A DNA stretch of 64,000 nucleotides from Archangium lipolyticum (GTDB taxonomy: Bacteria; Myxococcota; Myxococcia; Myxococcales; Myxococcaceae). The notes under the pieces are model-generated. The model ran no database searches, had not been told where the DNA came from, and saw only the letters and a program-made list of their open reading frames with translations. Shown here one piece after another: positions 42,551-51,468 of the stretch (positions are counted from its first letter, which is position 1; the number at the start of each line of letters is the position of its first letter). The translations under genes were made by a program, and so were the position numbers. The stretch spans positions 62,001 to 126,000 of the forward strand of contig NZ_JANKBZ010000022.1 in NCBI RefSeq assembly GCF_024623785.1, in the 5' to 3' direction.

Positions 42551-42569
42551 AACCTACCAATAGTAGGTT
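42551..42569. promoter_or_regulatory. inverted repeat, possible operator
   Basis: AACCTAC-CAATA-GTAGGTT, a perfect 7+7 inverted repeat in the 304-bp gap between the saccharopine-dehydrogenase-like gene (-) and the haloperoxidase gene (+). The size and symmetry suit a TetR-type site, but no regulator gene is adjacent. The rest of 42468-42771 shows no gene. Confidence 0.5.
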
Positions 42570-42771
42570 CGCCACGATTTGTTCAGGGAGTGCTGCTCGA
42601 CAGCTACGTGGCCCTCCAAGACGTCTTCGCAGGCGGCGGGCCAACAGTCGTCATGGATGAGCGTCAGTGAATCAACCGGGCTGGAGAGTGAAATTGACGG
42701 CCTTGGAGGATGAGTGATTGAGGTGGGGGCGAGGCTCGTGGGAAGCGAGCCGCGGCAGTGGGGGGAGACAC

Positions 42772-44550
42772 ATGGAAAAGCAACACGAGGACTTTCCGTC
42801 ACGGGAGTCAGCGGCGGACCACGCCCAGGCAACACCCAAGGAGGTGAACCCGCCGGCACTGCCCAGCCGCCGCAGCTTCCTGGGCGGGCTGGGAGGCACG
42901 GCGCTGGCCGCCCTGGCGGCGGGCGCCCCGGTGAGCGAATTCGCCTGTGAGCCGCCCGAGGACCCCACGAATCCGGAAACGCACCGGGCCCAGGCCCGGC
43001 GCATCCGTTCGTACCAACTGCGCCACCAGGCCGCCCTCAACGAGTTCAAGCAGGGCGTCTTCCCCAAGCGGACCAACGGGGATGAAGAGCGCTACCCCCA
43101 TCGCATTGGCAACTACTCCAAGGGCCTGCCCCACAATGAGCTGGGCGAGGTGGACCCCAGTGCCTACAACGCGATGCTGCGCGCGCTCGCCACCGGCCGC
43201 TTCGAGGACTTCGAGGCCCTCCCGCTGGGCGGCCGACTGAAGCTGACCAACCCCCTGGGCGGCCTGACGTACGATCTGGTGGGACCGGATGCCGCCGCCG
43301 TGCATCTCGACACGCCCCCTGCCCTGGCCAGTCCCGAGGCGGCGGCCCAGGTGGCGGAGCTCTACTGGATGGCGCTCTGCCGCGACATCCCCTTCACCGA
43401 CTATTCCACCGATCCCACCATCGCCGCGGCCATCGAGGATCTCAACCGGTACTCCGGCTACCAGGGCCCCAAGCCCATCACCCCGCAGACGCTCTTCCGC
43501 ATGGACAGCCCCGGAGTCCTGGAGGGACCCATGGTCTCCCAGTTCCTGCTGCGGCCCTGGACGTACGATGGCATCCCCATCGAGTCCCGGCTCAGGGTTC
43601 CGCTGCCCGTGACCACCGGCGAGGGCATCGACTTCATGACGTCCTATGACGAGTGGCTGGCGGCGCAGCGCGGCTTCCCCGCGGGGACGACCATCACCCC
43701 TCCGCGCATGGATCCGGTGCCCCGGTACATCCACGATCTGCGCGCGCTGGGCCAGAACGCCAACTCGGACGTGCACTTCACCCCCTACCTCCGGGCGGCC
43801 CTCATCCTCCTGGGCCTGGGCGATGCAGCCCTGAGCGACCGCAATCCCTACAAGGCGAGCAGGACGCAGACCGGGTTCGCCAGCTTCGGGGCGTCCCACC
43901 TGCTCACGCTGCTGGGCTGCCTCACCCGGACCAGCCACCACGGCTTCTATGGCAAGTGGTTCATCCACCGCTACCTGCGGCCAGATGCCTTTGGCGGGCG
44001 CGTGCACAACCGCCGGCAGGGCGCCGCGGACTACCCCATCCACCCGGAGCTGCTGGACTCGCCCGTGCTCGATCGCATCCATGCCTACAACGAGCTGGTC
44101 AACAAGCGGCGGGGGTTGAACGACGGCCAGGGCTCGTTCCTGCTGCCAGTCATGATGCCCATCGGCTCGCCCACGGATCCCTCCCACCCGGCGGGGCACG
44201 GCTACACCGCGGGCTCCCGCGTCTCCCTCCTCAAGGCCTGGTTCAAGGAGGACTTCGTGATCCCCAACCCCGTCAAACCCAACCGTGACGGCACGGGACT
44301 CGAGCCCTACGTGCCCGGTGTGGATGGACCCCCACTCACCGTGGCCGGGGAGCTCAACAAGCTCGCCCACAACACCTCGATGGGACGGGATGCGTACGGC
44401 ATCCACTACCGGGCCGATGATCTCGCCGGCTTCCGTCTGGGCGAGGATGTGGCCATCCGCCTTCTCCGGGAGGAGCGCCCCACCTACGCCGAGTCGGTCT
44501 TCCAGGGGTTTGCCTTCACCCGTCTGGATGGCACCCCTATCGAGCTGTGA
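42772..44550 (+). CDS. vanadium-dependent haloperoxidase
   Basis: 592 aa. The start at 42772 has GGGGGAG upstream. Tat-type signal SRRSFLGGLGG around residues 32-42 implies export in folded form. Vanadate-binding motifs in order: KWFIHRYLRP (K395, R403), SHPAGHGYTAGS (S471, G475, catalytic His476) and GRDAYGIHYRADD (R539, vanadate-ligand His545). The KWxxHRxLRP form is that of the algal bromoperoxidase group. The enzyme would oxidise halide with peroxide to make hypohalous acid. Whether the halide is bromide or iodide, or whether it acts as a phosphatase, cannot be read from the sequence. Confidence 0.88.
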   Translation: MEKQHEDFPSRESAADHAQATPKEVNPPALPSRRSFLGGLGGTALAALAAGAPVSEFACEPPEDPTNPETHRAQARRIRSYQLRHQAALNEFKQGVFPKRTNGDEERYPHRIGNYSKGLPHNELGEVDPSAYNAMLRALATGRFEDFEALPLGGRLKLTNPLGGLTYDLVGPDAAAVHLDTPPALASPEAAAQVAELYWMALCRDIPFTDYSTDPTIAAAIEDLNRYSGYQGPKPITPQTLFRMDSPGVLEGPMVSQFLLRPWTYDGIPIESRLRVPLPVTTGEGIDFMTSYDEWLAAQRGFPAGTTITPPRMDPVPRYIHDLRALGQNANSDVHFTPYLRAALILLGLGDAALSDRNPYKASRTQTGFASFGASHLLTLLGCLTRTSHHGFYGKWFIHRYLRPDAFGGRVHNRRQGAADYPIHPELLDSPVLDRIHAYNELVNKRRGLNDGQGSFLLPVMMPIGSPTDPSHPAGHGYTAGSRVSLLKAWFKEDFVIPNPVKPNRDGTGLEPYVPGVDGPPLTVAGELNKLAHNTSMGRDAYGIHYRADDLAGFRLGEDVAIRLLREERPTYAESVFQGFAFTRLDGTPIEL

Positions 44551-44580
44551 CGAATAGACCGTCACGGCCAGCGGTGCGAC

Positions 44581-45420
44581 TCACACCTTCGCCCCCGCTC
44601 GCTCGACGATCGCGCGTAGCGCGTCGGACAAGCCGTGCAGCCGACGCAGCGCGCTCTCATGGTCCGCGTTGCCGATGTCGCGCCAGATCTCGGCCTGCGT
44701 ATTGGCCAGGCCCTCGATCGTGATCGGGTAGGTCGCGGCTTCGGCGACGGCGCCCTTCTCGTTGATGAGGTAGCGGCCGTTCAAGGCGAACAGCACCTGC
44801 GCCACGCAGCACAGCGCCCGGTAGGCGCAGCCCGCGATGTGCGTCTGCTCGGCGCGCCTGGCCGCGAGCCCGGCATTCTCGATGGCGAAGCCCACTTCCC
44901 AGCCGAAGCGGGCAATCAGCGCGTCCCTCAGCGCCTCCGGGAAGGGCCAGGTCTCCCCCTTCAGCTCCGCGATGCGGCCGAACGGATCGAGGAGCGGCCG
45001 ACAGGTCGCGACCTCTCCCATCCAGATGACCGAGCAGAAGCCGTGAGGGTGGCCTGGCTGGTAGTTCATCGAGAAGCGGCCCTGCCGCGCCTCGGCGATG
45101 ACCTCGCGCACGCGTCCGAGATCGCGGTAGAGGAGATCGACCTCCGTGCCCGCGATGGTGAGCCAACCGCCGCCGTTGATCCACGGCCCCCACTCACCGA
45201 TCCGGGTCACCGTCGACGATGGAGCATCGACGAGTGGGGCGATGGCCGCCTGGAGGGCCACGAGATCGATCGGCGCGTCGGGCTCGTAGTACAGGCCGAT
45301 GTCGTAGTCGGAAGCGGGGCCAGCCGTGCCTCTTCCGCGCGAACCACCGAGAACGAGCGCGGTCAGACCAGGAACGGGCCGGAGCGCATCAACCACACGG
45401 GTAAGCATTGGATCTTCCAT
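44581..45420 (-). CDS. nucleotidyltransferase-domain protein
   Basis: 279 aa. GGSRGRGTAGPASDYDIGLY near residue 25 is the nucleotidyltransferase signature (GS motif and DxD metal site). The C-terminal half is helical (ALRDALIARFGWEVGFAIEN) like DUF4037/KNTase-C proteins. It could adenylylate a small molecule, as the aminoglycoside nucleotidyltransferases do, or modify a protein or RNA. Its ATG directly follows the stop of the putative immunity gene (TAGATG), so it is third in the 46394-44581 operon. An internal ATG at 45408 with GGAAG is an alternative start. Confidence 0.8.
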   Translation of the reverse strand: MEDPMLTRVVDALRPVPGLTALVLGGSRGRGTAGPASDYDIGLYYEPDAPIDLVALQAAIAPLVDAPSSTVTRIGEWGPWINGGGWLTIAGTEVDLLYRDLGRVREVIAEARQGRFSMNYQPGHPHGFCSVIWMGEVATCRPLLDPFGRIAELKGETWPFPEALRDALIARFGWEVGFAIENAGLAARRAEQTHIAGCAYRALCCVAQVLFALNGRYLINEKGAVAEAATYPITIEGLANTQAEIWRDIGNADHESALRRLHGLSDALRAIVERAGAKV

Positions 45421-45918
45421 CTACTGTCCACGTAACCGGGGCGGGCCCACTCTGGCGACCTTCTTCGCGTGCGCGATGGCCTCCAGGTGCTCCTCGCGGA
45501 GGGGGTTCTCTCGACGGAGTCGGTGCGCTCTCCTCTCCGTATCCTCCAACATGGCCCACGCCTCGCGAGCCTGCCGGGGAAAGAGGTGAAGTGACTGCAC
45601 GTAGAGGCAGGCGACATGAACGCGCATCCCCAGATCGCGAAAGCCGAGCTGCTGGATACGACGAAGCCACCGACCAAACTCCTTCCAAGGCAGTCTGTTG
45701 CCGTATGTCTCGGTGAGAAGGGTACTTGCGATGATGCGCTGCACCGCGAGGCGCTGGGCAGGGGTTTTCGCTTTTTGCAGCCAGTGTTTCTCCAGCATCA
45801 GGAGCTCGCGCCTGCATTGCTCATAGGGTGCCTTCGCCTTGAGCAACTCCAGGTAGTGAAGATCGAGATCCTCGTTGAAGGTCGCGGAATGCTCCTGGGG
45901 TGAAGTCTTCATGCTCAC
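45421..45918 (-). CDS. putative immunity protein (SitI-like) of lipoprotein toxin operon
   Basis: 165 aa. The GTG start overlaps the stop of the lipoprotein gene (GTGA), so it is translationally coupled. No signal peptide: cytoplasmic. Helical and strongly basic at the C terminus (EDTERRAHRLRRENPLREEH). Not a recognised enzyme. Its position after an exported lipoprotein with a compact Cys/Gly C-terminal domain is the sitA-sitI order known from Myxococcus, where SitI neutralises the toxin after delivery by outer-membrane exchange. The role is inferred from context only. Confidence 0.55.
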   Translation of the reverse strand: MSMKTSPQEHSATFNEDLDLHYLELLKAKAPYEQCRRELLMLEKHWLQKAKTPAQRLAVQRIIASTLLTETYGNRLPWKEFGRWLRRIQQLGFRDLGMRVHVACLYVQSLHLFPRQAREAWAMLEDTERRAHRLRRENPLREEHLEAIAHAKKVARVGPPRLRGQ

Positions 45919-46394
45919 GCTCCAGGACAGGGTTTCCCGTTAGCACGCAAGGGCCAGTAGCCGTACCGCATGCAGGCGTCGAAGCACGCCTTGCACTGCG
46001 ACTCACCCCAGACCCGGCCGTCATGTCTCCCACTTCTGCACTTCTCGTAGCTCGGTAGACAAATGTCCTTCTCCCACTCGTCCCTCTCGTCTTGCGTCGG
46101 AAGCTCGGGGATTGGCGACGCTTCGGACTCAGGGCGTCCAGGCGGTAGATAGTTGGGGAGAGTGGCCTCTGTTGGGGGTATTGCACCACACCGCTCGTAC
46201 TGACCTGGGTTCTGCTTGAGGCAACAGGTGACGGTGCTGTCAGTCTGGTCGCACTGTGCCTGAGCGAGTGCGAAGCTACCGCCGAGTCCCGAGACGCTCG
46301 TTGATGCACACCCAGATGGCAGAAGGGCCAGACCTACGGCGAGGCAGACCCGCCGGTACAGTTGGCCACGACCGGCGACACGGGCTTGTTGCAT
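45915..46394 (-). CDS. lipoprotein with C-terminal toxin-like domain (SitA-like)
   Basis: 159 aa. The ATG at 46394 gives a short basic region, a hydrophobic stretch and GLALLPSGC; the lipidated Cys would be residue 29, though proline at -3 is unusual. A Gln/Thr/Cys-rich middle leads into a ~55-residue end with CLPSYEKCRSGRHDGRVWGE, CKACFDACMRYGYWPL and CPG. This short cysteine block resembles C-terminal domains of myxobacterial SitA-type polymorphic lipoprotein toxins. The next gene overlaps by GTGA and would be the immunity partner. Catalytic activity cannot be told. Confidence 0.6.
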   Translation of the reverse strand: MQQARVAGRGQLYRRVCLAVGLALLPSGCASTSVSGLGGSFALAQAQCDQTDSTVTCCLKQNPGQYERCGAIPPTEATLPNYLPPGRPESEASPIPELPTQDERDEWEKDICLPSYEKCRSGRHDGRVWGESQCKACFDACMRYGYWPLRANGKPCPGA

Positions 46395-46504
46395 GACCAA
46401 CTCCAGAACCCGGGTGGGGATCCGGCCGTTTGGGGTTATCGGCGGAACGACCACCGTAGCTACTTTCCCCCAGGCAGCGCTCGACGCATCGCGTCAGCCG
46501 TCAG

Positions 46505-46969
46505 CTACATTTGGAGCCTGAAGAACAGAGCCCCGGGGATGGGATTGTCGTAGTACGGCGCCGTCCGCTCGAATCCTAAAGCCTGATACAGCCTGATGGC
46601 GGATTCCATCTCGGGCAGCGTGTCGAGGTACATGGCGGAATATCCGATGGCTCGCGCCTGCTCCAAGGCGGCCTCGACGAGCCTCCTCCCCAGGCCGTGG
46701 CTGCGATAGGCGGGACGGATGTAGAGCCGCTTCATCTCGCACGCGCCCTGCTCCAACCCGCGAATTCCCACGCAGCCCGCGGCGTCAGACCCGTCCAGGG
46801 CGAGCAACAAGCGGCCGCTCGGTGGAGAGTAGGCCCCCGGGAAATCGGCCATCTCCTGCTCGAAATCCTGGAAGCCGAGGTCGATACCCAGGGCTTTCGT
46901 GTACTCCAGGATGAGGGTACGTGCCTGATCGATCTGCCCTGGCATGGCGGCATGAACGATGTGGATCAT
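46505..46969 (-). CDS. GNAT-family N-acetyltransferase
   Basis: 154 aa. Acetyl-CoA-binding motif A in MKRLYIRPAYRSHGLGRRLV (R/Q-x-x-G-x-A type) and motif B in AMYLDTLPEMESAIRLYQAL, then LGFERTAPYYDNP. A normal small GNAT. It acetylates an amine on an unknown acceptor. Followed after 21 bp by the phytase-like lipoprotein gene on the same strand; probably not in the same operon, since transcription runs from that gene toward this one. Confidence 0.88.
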   Translation of the reverse strand: MIHIVHAAMPGQIDQARTLILEYTKALGIDLGFQDFEQEMADFPGAYSPPSGRLLLALDGSDAAGCVGIRGLEQGACEMKRLYIRPAYRSHGLGRRLVEAALEQARAIGYSAMYLDTLPEMESAIRLYQALGFERTAPYYDNPIPGALFFRLQM

Positions 46970-46990
46970 GCCGCCATCATAGCCACTGGC

Positions 46991-48208
46991 TCAGGGGCGC
47001 AGGGGCGGCACGCGGACGATGATCAGCTCGATGTCGTCCGGGCGATCGCGGGCGATCCAGCGCCCGTCACTCCCAGGGTAGTTGTTGTCATTGGCGATCA
47101 GCAGCCGTTCGGAGTCGAGCACCTCGAGGCTCTCGACGGACTGGAGGGGGAAGGAGAACGGGTCGCCGACACCGAACTCACCCGCCCGGGCCGGGAGCGA
47201 GATTCCGTTCGGGTCCCGGATCCGCAGCAGATCCACCACGAGTTGCTTCTCCAGGTACCCCTCGGCGTCCATGCGCCGCAGGTCGACCAGGTAGATCTTC
47301 TTCTGCCGGGCCTGCTCGCCCTGATCATCGTCGCGCTCGATCGCCAGGAAGCGGTTGGCATCCAGTGCCGTGAAATCGCCGATGACAGCGTCCGGGAACT
47401 CCGCGTCCACCCGGTAGTTCCACTTCTGGCTGGTGTACTTGCCGGCGGCCAGATCGAACTGGTTCACGATGCGGCGCCGGGGATCCGTATCCTCGCGGAG
47501 CGCCCCCTCGATCACAGGGTAGAGCCACTTGCCATCGGTGCTCAGGGCCATGCCCTCGAAGCCACGGCTGGCACGGAGCGTCCACGCATTTTCCCCGGGG
47601 AGGTAGGGATTCTGCGGCGACCGCACATCGGGCAGGGGAATCGGCGCCTCGAGCACCTTGCCGTTCGCGTCGGTGTGCAGGAGGAACGGCCCGAACTCCT
47701 CACCGAACCAGAAGTCGCCGGCCTGTGTGCGGCGCACGGACTCGAGGTCGAAGTCGGCGCCGGTCAGCAGCCGGTCCTGGCGAGTGAGCGCGAAGGGAAT
47801 CTTCCCATCCGGATCGCTGAGTTGCACGAAGGAGAGCACTTCGACCGTACCGCTGCCGCCCTTCTCCGTGCGGAACTGCGGGCGGATGCGGTAGATGCGG
47901 AGCAGGAAGTCCGGCGAGTTGTTCTTCGTACCGAAGCCGTTGTCGGGCATGGCCCAGAACTCACCACCCCCCGCATCGAGAATGGCCGAGAAGCCGGGGA
48001 TCGGCTGGCCCGGAAGCGGACCCGTCACACCGTTGTCGGGGGTGACGAGAGCACCCGAGGGAGGCCCCGGCTGGTAGAGATCCGAGGGTAGGATGGCCCG
48101 GCTGATGAGCGTGGGCTCCTTGACCGTGCCGTTGTCCTTGGGAGGGGAATCGCAGGCAATGCCCGATACCGCGGCGCAGAGCGTGGAGAACAGCAGCAAC
48201 CTTCTCAT
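46991..48208 (-). CDS. exported esterase-like/phytase-like beta-propeller protein
   Basis: 405 aa from the ATG at 48208. Signal peptide ends near SGIACDS, possibly a lipoprotein. The chain is a beta-propeller of the esterase-like activity of phytase family: GFSAILDAGGGEFWAMPDNG, GADFDLESVRRTQAGDFWFG, RGFEGMALSTDGKWLYPVIE and ESLEVLDSERLLIANDNNYP. The acidic runs suit calcium sites. Family members hydrolyse phosphate esters or other esters outside the cytoplasm; specificity unknown. The GNAT gene follows 21 bp downstream. Confidence 0.8.
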   Translation of the reverse strand: MRRLLLFSTLCAAVSGIACDSPPKDNGTVKEPTLISRAILPSDLYQPGPPSGALVTPDNGVTGPLPGQPIPGFSAILDAGGGEFWAMPDNGFGTKNNSPDFLLRIYRIRPQFRTEKGGSGTVEVLSFVQLSDPDGKIPFALTRQDRLLTGADFDLESVRRTQAGDFWFGEEFGPFLLHTDANGKVLEAPIPLPDVRSPQNPYLPGENAWTLRASRGFEGMALSTDGKWLYPVIEGALREDTDPRRRIVNQFDLAAGKYTSQKWNYRVDAEFPDAVIGDFTALDANRFLAIERDDDQGEQARQKKIYLVDLRRMDAEGYLEKQLVVDLLRIRDPNGISLPARAGEFGVGDPFSFPLQSVESLEVLDSERLLIANDNNYPGSDGRWIARDRPDDIELIIVRVPPLRP

Positions 48209-48342
48209 GGGGAGGTTCTCGTCGAGCAGGGATGAGCGAGAGCGCTCATGGCGGGGCATCTACCGGGCGACGATGAACCTGCGGCAACATCTGCCTGACC
48301 GGAGTGTGTCTTCCCCCCTGGCATCGAACGGACAGCGCTCGA

Positions 48343-48678
48343 TCAAGCCTTCGCTTTTGGAGGAGTTGAAACCTCCATGTCCCAGACCTGACGAAGCTCA
48401 CTCCCATACAGGGCCGATTGGATCACGCCATCGGCATCCAAGCGAATCAGGGACGGAGTCCACACCGATGCGCACTCATCGCAGATGTAACGGCTGTATG
48501 GACTCTCGGTGACCACAAAATGCTCCAGCCAGCCCTGCTCGTTGCAGCGAGGACAACTCCGCTTCACCTCCAGACATGACGTGCACTGGTACAGCCGGAT
48601 CCCCATCGGGTCCTCGCGGAGGAAGTGGACCGATCGGGTCTGACACTGCGGACACAAGATGCCCGATGGCTCGGTCAT
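48343..48678 (-). CDS. four-knuckle zinc-ribbon protein
   Basis: 111 aa. Four CxxC pairs: C9-C12, C32-C35, C42-C45 and C66-C69, so it binds two zinc ions in two ribbon-like folds. There is no catalytic motif; the C-terminal 40 residues are plain. The start overlaps the end of the CocE hydrolase gene by ATGA, so the two are made from one message. It could be a regulatory or scaffold partner, or a nucleic-acid-binding protein; function unknown. Confidence 0.75.
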   Translation of the reverse strand: MTEPSGILCPQCQTRSVHFLREDPMGIRLYQCTSCLEVKRSCPRCNEQGWLEHFVVTESPYSRYICDECASVWTPSLIRLDADGVIQSALYGSELRQVWDMEVSTPPKAKA

Positions 48679-50495
48679 GGGATTCCACCCGGAAGCTCTA
48701 CCGGCAGGAGCAGCCTCGAAGCTCCCTCCCCTCCTCCGAGCTCCACCGTCTGCGCGGCCACCACCGGCGTCGTCTCCTCGTACCAGGGGCGCGCGGTGTT
48801 CAGGTGCGCCGACAGCATGGGGTAGTTCGACGAGGACACCCAGAGCCCGAGCCGGTGGCCCTTCGCCAGCACCCACGAGGCGGGATAGAAGTCGATCTCC
48901 ACCTCGCGCTCACTGCCCAGTGCGTATGGCAGGGGCTCCAGCGTGTCCGCCAGCGGCAGACGCAGGGTCGCCGCACCGTCGGTGACATGCAGCGCGCGCC
49001 CTTCCGCATCCACGTCGACGAGCTTGGCGACGAAGGCGGTGTCCTCCGCGCTCGACCGCACGCGAAGACGCAGCCGAGCGCGGCCGGCGATGCGCATATC
49101 GGACTCCGCCGCGGGTCCAACGAAGCGCAGCACGTCCTGCCGCGCGCACGGCCACGTCTGCACCACCGGGCCCGGCGTGATTCCCTGGCGGCCCAACATG
49201 GCGAAGGCCAGCCCTCGCGCCCCACCCTCGCTCCGCCAGGGCTCGGCGGGATCGTATCGGTAGGTCAGCGACGCGGACGCGGCCGGTGGCTGGGCGCCCA
49301 ACGAGGCCGAGGCACACGCCCCGGGCGCACCTCCGGCCGGCGCCGTGTCCAGGAAGAACACCTGCTCCCGCGTCGCGGGAGGCCACGTGGGCAGGACACG
49401 GGCCCCGCTGTCCCCGTGCCCGGCGACCACCACGCGGCCCGCCTCGTACGGCAGGGGCACGCCCTGGAGCGCATGGCGCAGCCACGGAATGGTGAACCCC
49501 CACTGGTTCATGTCGTCCTTGATACCGGGGGTCTTCACGGCCCCGCTCTGCGCGCCCACATGGTTCCACGGCCCCAGCACCATCACGCTCCGGTCGCGCG
49601 AGGCGAGTGACTCCCACGTGCGCAGGGTGGCCGGCAGGAAGGGATCATCGAAGCCACCGACGAGGAGCATCGGGACCGGGAGCCGTTCCGGCATCCGCCG
49701 CAGGGCCTCGGTCTCCGGCCGCCGCCACAGGCCTCCCCCGGGCTCCAACGCGTTCAGCCACTCCCGGTAGAACGGAAGCGGCGCGCCGGTGGCCGCGACA
49801 TCGGCCTCGAGATGCGGCCGGTGCTCGAGCATCTTCCGGTAGGCCTTCCCCGCCGAGGCACGGGTCCCTTGGCGGCCCGGCATGAAGGCCGCCCACGCCG
49901 TCAACAGCTCATGCGGGAGGTGCCCTCGCTCGGAGACCACCTCCCGCAGGTCCGTGCCGAAGACGGAGACGACCACCGTCCTCACCTCGACCGGCAGTTC
50001 CCCCGTCATCGCGGCGAGCGCCGTGCCTCCGAGGTACGACATGCCGTAGAGCGCGATGTTGCCATCGACGAAGGGTTGCCCCACGAGCCAGCGCAGGGTG
50101 TCCTGGCCATCGGAGACCTCGTTCATCAGGGGCCACCACTCACCGCCACTGGCCATCCGTCCCCGCACGTCCTGCAGCACACAACCCAGGCCGTAGCGGA
50201 CGAACAGATCACAGGTCAGATCGATGAACGGCCCGAGGTCGTAGGGGTTGCGGATGAGCACCACCGGTGCGCGCTCCACTCCCTTCGGCAGGAAGATGCG
50301 CGTGGACAGCTCCACACCATCCCGCATGCGCACGGCTTCCGTTCGCCAGGACCCCGGCTCGTGGGTGAAGGCCGGAAGCTCATGGGAGGACCGCCGATCT
50401 TCCTGGATGGCGTTGCGCACCAGGCCACAGCCCACGGTGCAGCACCCCAGGAGGACGACGAAACACCGGACCCAGAACGCTCGAACACTCCGCAT
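48675..50495 (-). CDS. CocE/NonD-family hydrolase (X-Pro dipeptidyl-peptidase type), exported
   Basis: 606 aa. The ATG at 50495 gives a lipoprotein-type signal peptide (VVLLGCCTVGC); longer upstream frames lack this. Alpha/beta-hydrolase domain with VLIRNPYDLG, DVRGRMASGGEW and the nucleophile elbow YGMSYLGGT. The acid-base part is GGFDDPFLPATLR and LGPWNHVG. A C-terminal jelly-roll (~400-606) has the domain-C pattern GLWVSSSNYPMLS. It cleaves proline-containing peptides or acyl esters, probably at the cell surface. A zinc-ribbon gene follows with a 4-bp overlap. Confidence 0.88.
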   Translation of the reverse strand: MRSVRAFWVRCFVVLLGCCTVGCGLVRNAIQEDRRSSHELPAFTHEPGSWRTEAVRMRDGVELSTRIFLPKGVERAPVVLIRNPYDLGPFIDLTCDLFVRYGLGCVLQDVRGRMASGGEWWPLMNEVSDGQDTLRWLVGQPFVDGNIALYGMSYLGGTALAAMTGELPVEVRTVVVSVFGTDLREVVSERGHLPHELLTAWAAFMPGRQGTRASAGKAYRKMLEHRPHLEADVAATGAPLPFYREWLNALEPGGGLWRRPETEALRRMPERLPVPMLLVGGFDDPFLPATLRTWESLASRDRSVMVLGPWNHVGAQSGAVKTPGIKDDMNQWGFTIPWLRHALQGVPLPYEAGRVVVAGHGDSGARVLPTWPPATREQVFFLDTAPAGGAPGACASASLGAQPPAASASLTYRYDPAEPWRSEGGARGLAFAMLGRQGITPGPVVQTWPCARQDVLRFVGPAAESDMRIAGRARLRLRVRSSAEDTAFVAKLVDVDAEGRALHVTDGAATLRLPLADTLEPLPYALGSEREVEIDFYPASWVLAKGHRLGLWVSSSNYPMLSAHLNTARPWYEETTPVVAAQTVELGGGEGASRLLLPVELPGGIP

Positions 50496-50586
50496 GCGCC
50501 GAGGGTATCCACAATCGAATCCGGGCAACAGCGAGGCGTGGGTGGGGACTGTCCACCCGGGAGGGACTGCATACATTGGCGGCGCC

Positions 50587-51468
50587 ATGGATGACGCGCG
50601 GCACGAGCCGGAGAAAGACGCTTCACCCCAGAGGCGCCGCCGTCCGGTGATGGAGTCCCTGCGCGAGTACGGCCGGGGCATCGCGGGCGGGCTGCTCTTC
50701 AGCCTTCCCCTGCTCTACACGATGGAGGTGTGGTGGGCGGGCTTCATCGCCCGGCCCGCCCACCTGCTGCTCTACCTGCTGGGGACCTTCGTGCTGCTGC
50801 TCGGCTACAACCGCTATGGCGGCTTCCGGCGGGATGTGGATTGGAGCGAGGTGTTCACGGACTCGGTGGAGGAGCTGGGGCTGGGGCTCCTGGTGTCCAC
50901 GGGGGTGCTCTTCCTGATTGGCCGCATCACGGCGAACAGCTCGTGGCCGGAGGCGGTGGGAATGGTGACGGTGGAGGCGGGCACCGTGGCCATCGGGATC
51001 TCCGTGGGCAGCGCGCAGTTCGGGGGCGGAGGCGGCAAGGAAGGGAGCGAGGAGACGGAGCGCGAGGCGGCCGAGCACGTGCCCGGACAGCTCGTCATCG
51101 GCTTCTGCGGAGCGGTGCTCTTCGCGGCCAACGTGGCGCCCACGGAGGAGATCGTGATGATCGCCGTGGAGCTGACCCCCGGGCAGCTGTTGGGGACGGC
51201 GATGCTCTCGCTGCTGCTCGGGGGGCTCATCCTGTACCAGCTCGACTTCACGGGCGCGCGCCGCTTCGCCCGGCATCGCCGGCTGGGAGACGTGCTGATG
51301 GGCACGGTCATCACCTATGCGCTGGCGCTCGCCTCCTCGGCGCTGGTGCTGTGGTTCTTCGGCCGCTTCGAAGGCAATGGGTTGTCCATCTGCGTGGCGC
51401 AGGTGGTGGTCCTGGGATTCGCGGGGACGCTCGGCGCCTCCGCGGGAAGGCTGCTCATCCAATCATGA
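50587..51468 (+). CDS. TIGR02587-family seven-helix membrane protein
   Basis: 293 aa. About seven hydrophobic helices (GIAGGLLFSLPLLYTMEVWW, LLLYLLGTFVLLLGY, LGTAMLSLLLGGLILYQL and others). Conserved polar spots are TMEVWWAGF and APTEEIVMIA. This family is known as a membrane protein always paired with a TIGR02588 gene; its function is unknown. Here its stop overlaps the start of that partner (ATGA). It is divergent from the CocE hydrolase. Confidence 0.8.
   Translation: MDDARHEPEKDASPQRRRRPVMESLREYGRGIAGGLLFSLPLLYTMEVWWAGFIARPAHLLLYLLGTFVLLLGYNRYGGFRRDVDWSEVFTDSVEELGLGLLVSTGVLFLIGRITANSSWPEAVGMVTVEAGTVAIGISVGSAQFGGGGGKEGSEETEREAAEHVPGQLVIGFCGAVLFAANVAPTEEIVMIAVELTPGQLLGTAMLSLLLGGLILYQLDFTGARRFARHRRLGDVLMGTVITYALALASSALVLWFFGRFEGNGLSICVAQVVVLGFAGTLGASAGRLLIQS

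Noticed and set aside
48679-48876. N-terminal extension of the zinc-ribbon gene.
   Set aside because: Lies wholly inside the CocE gene and lacks any family-like sequence; the ATGA-overlap start is better.
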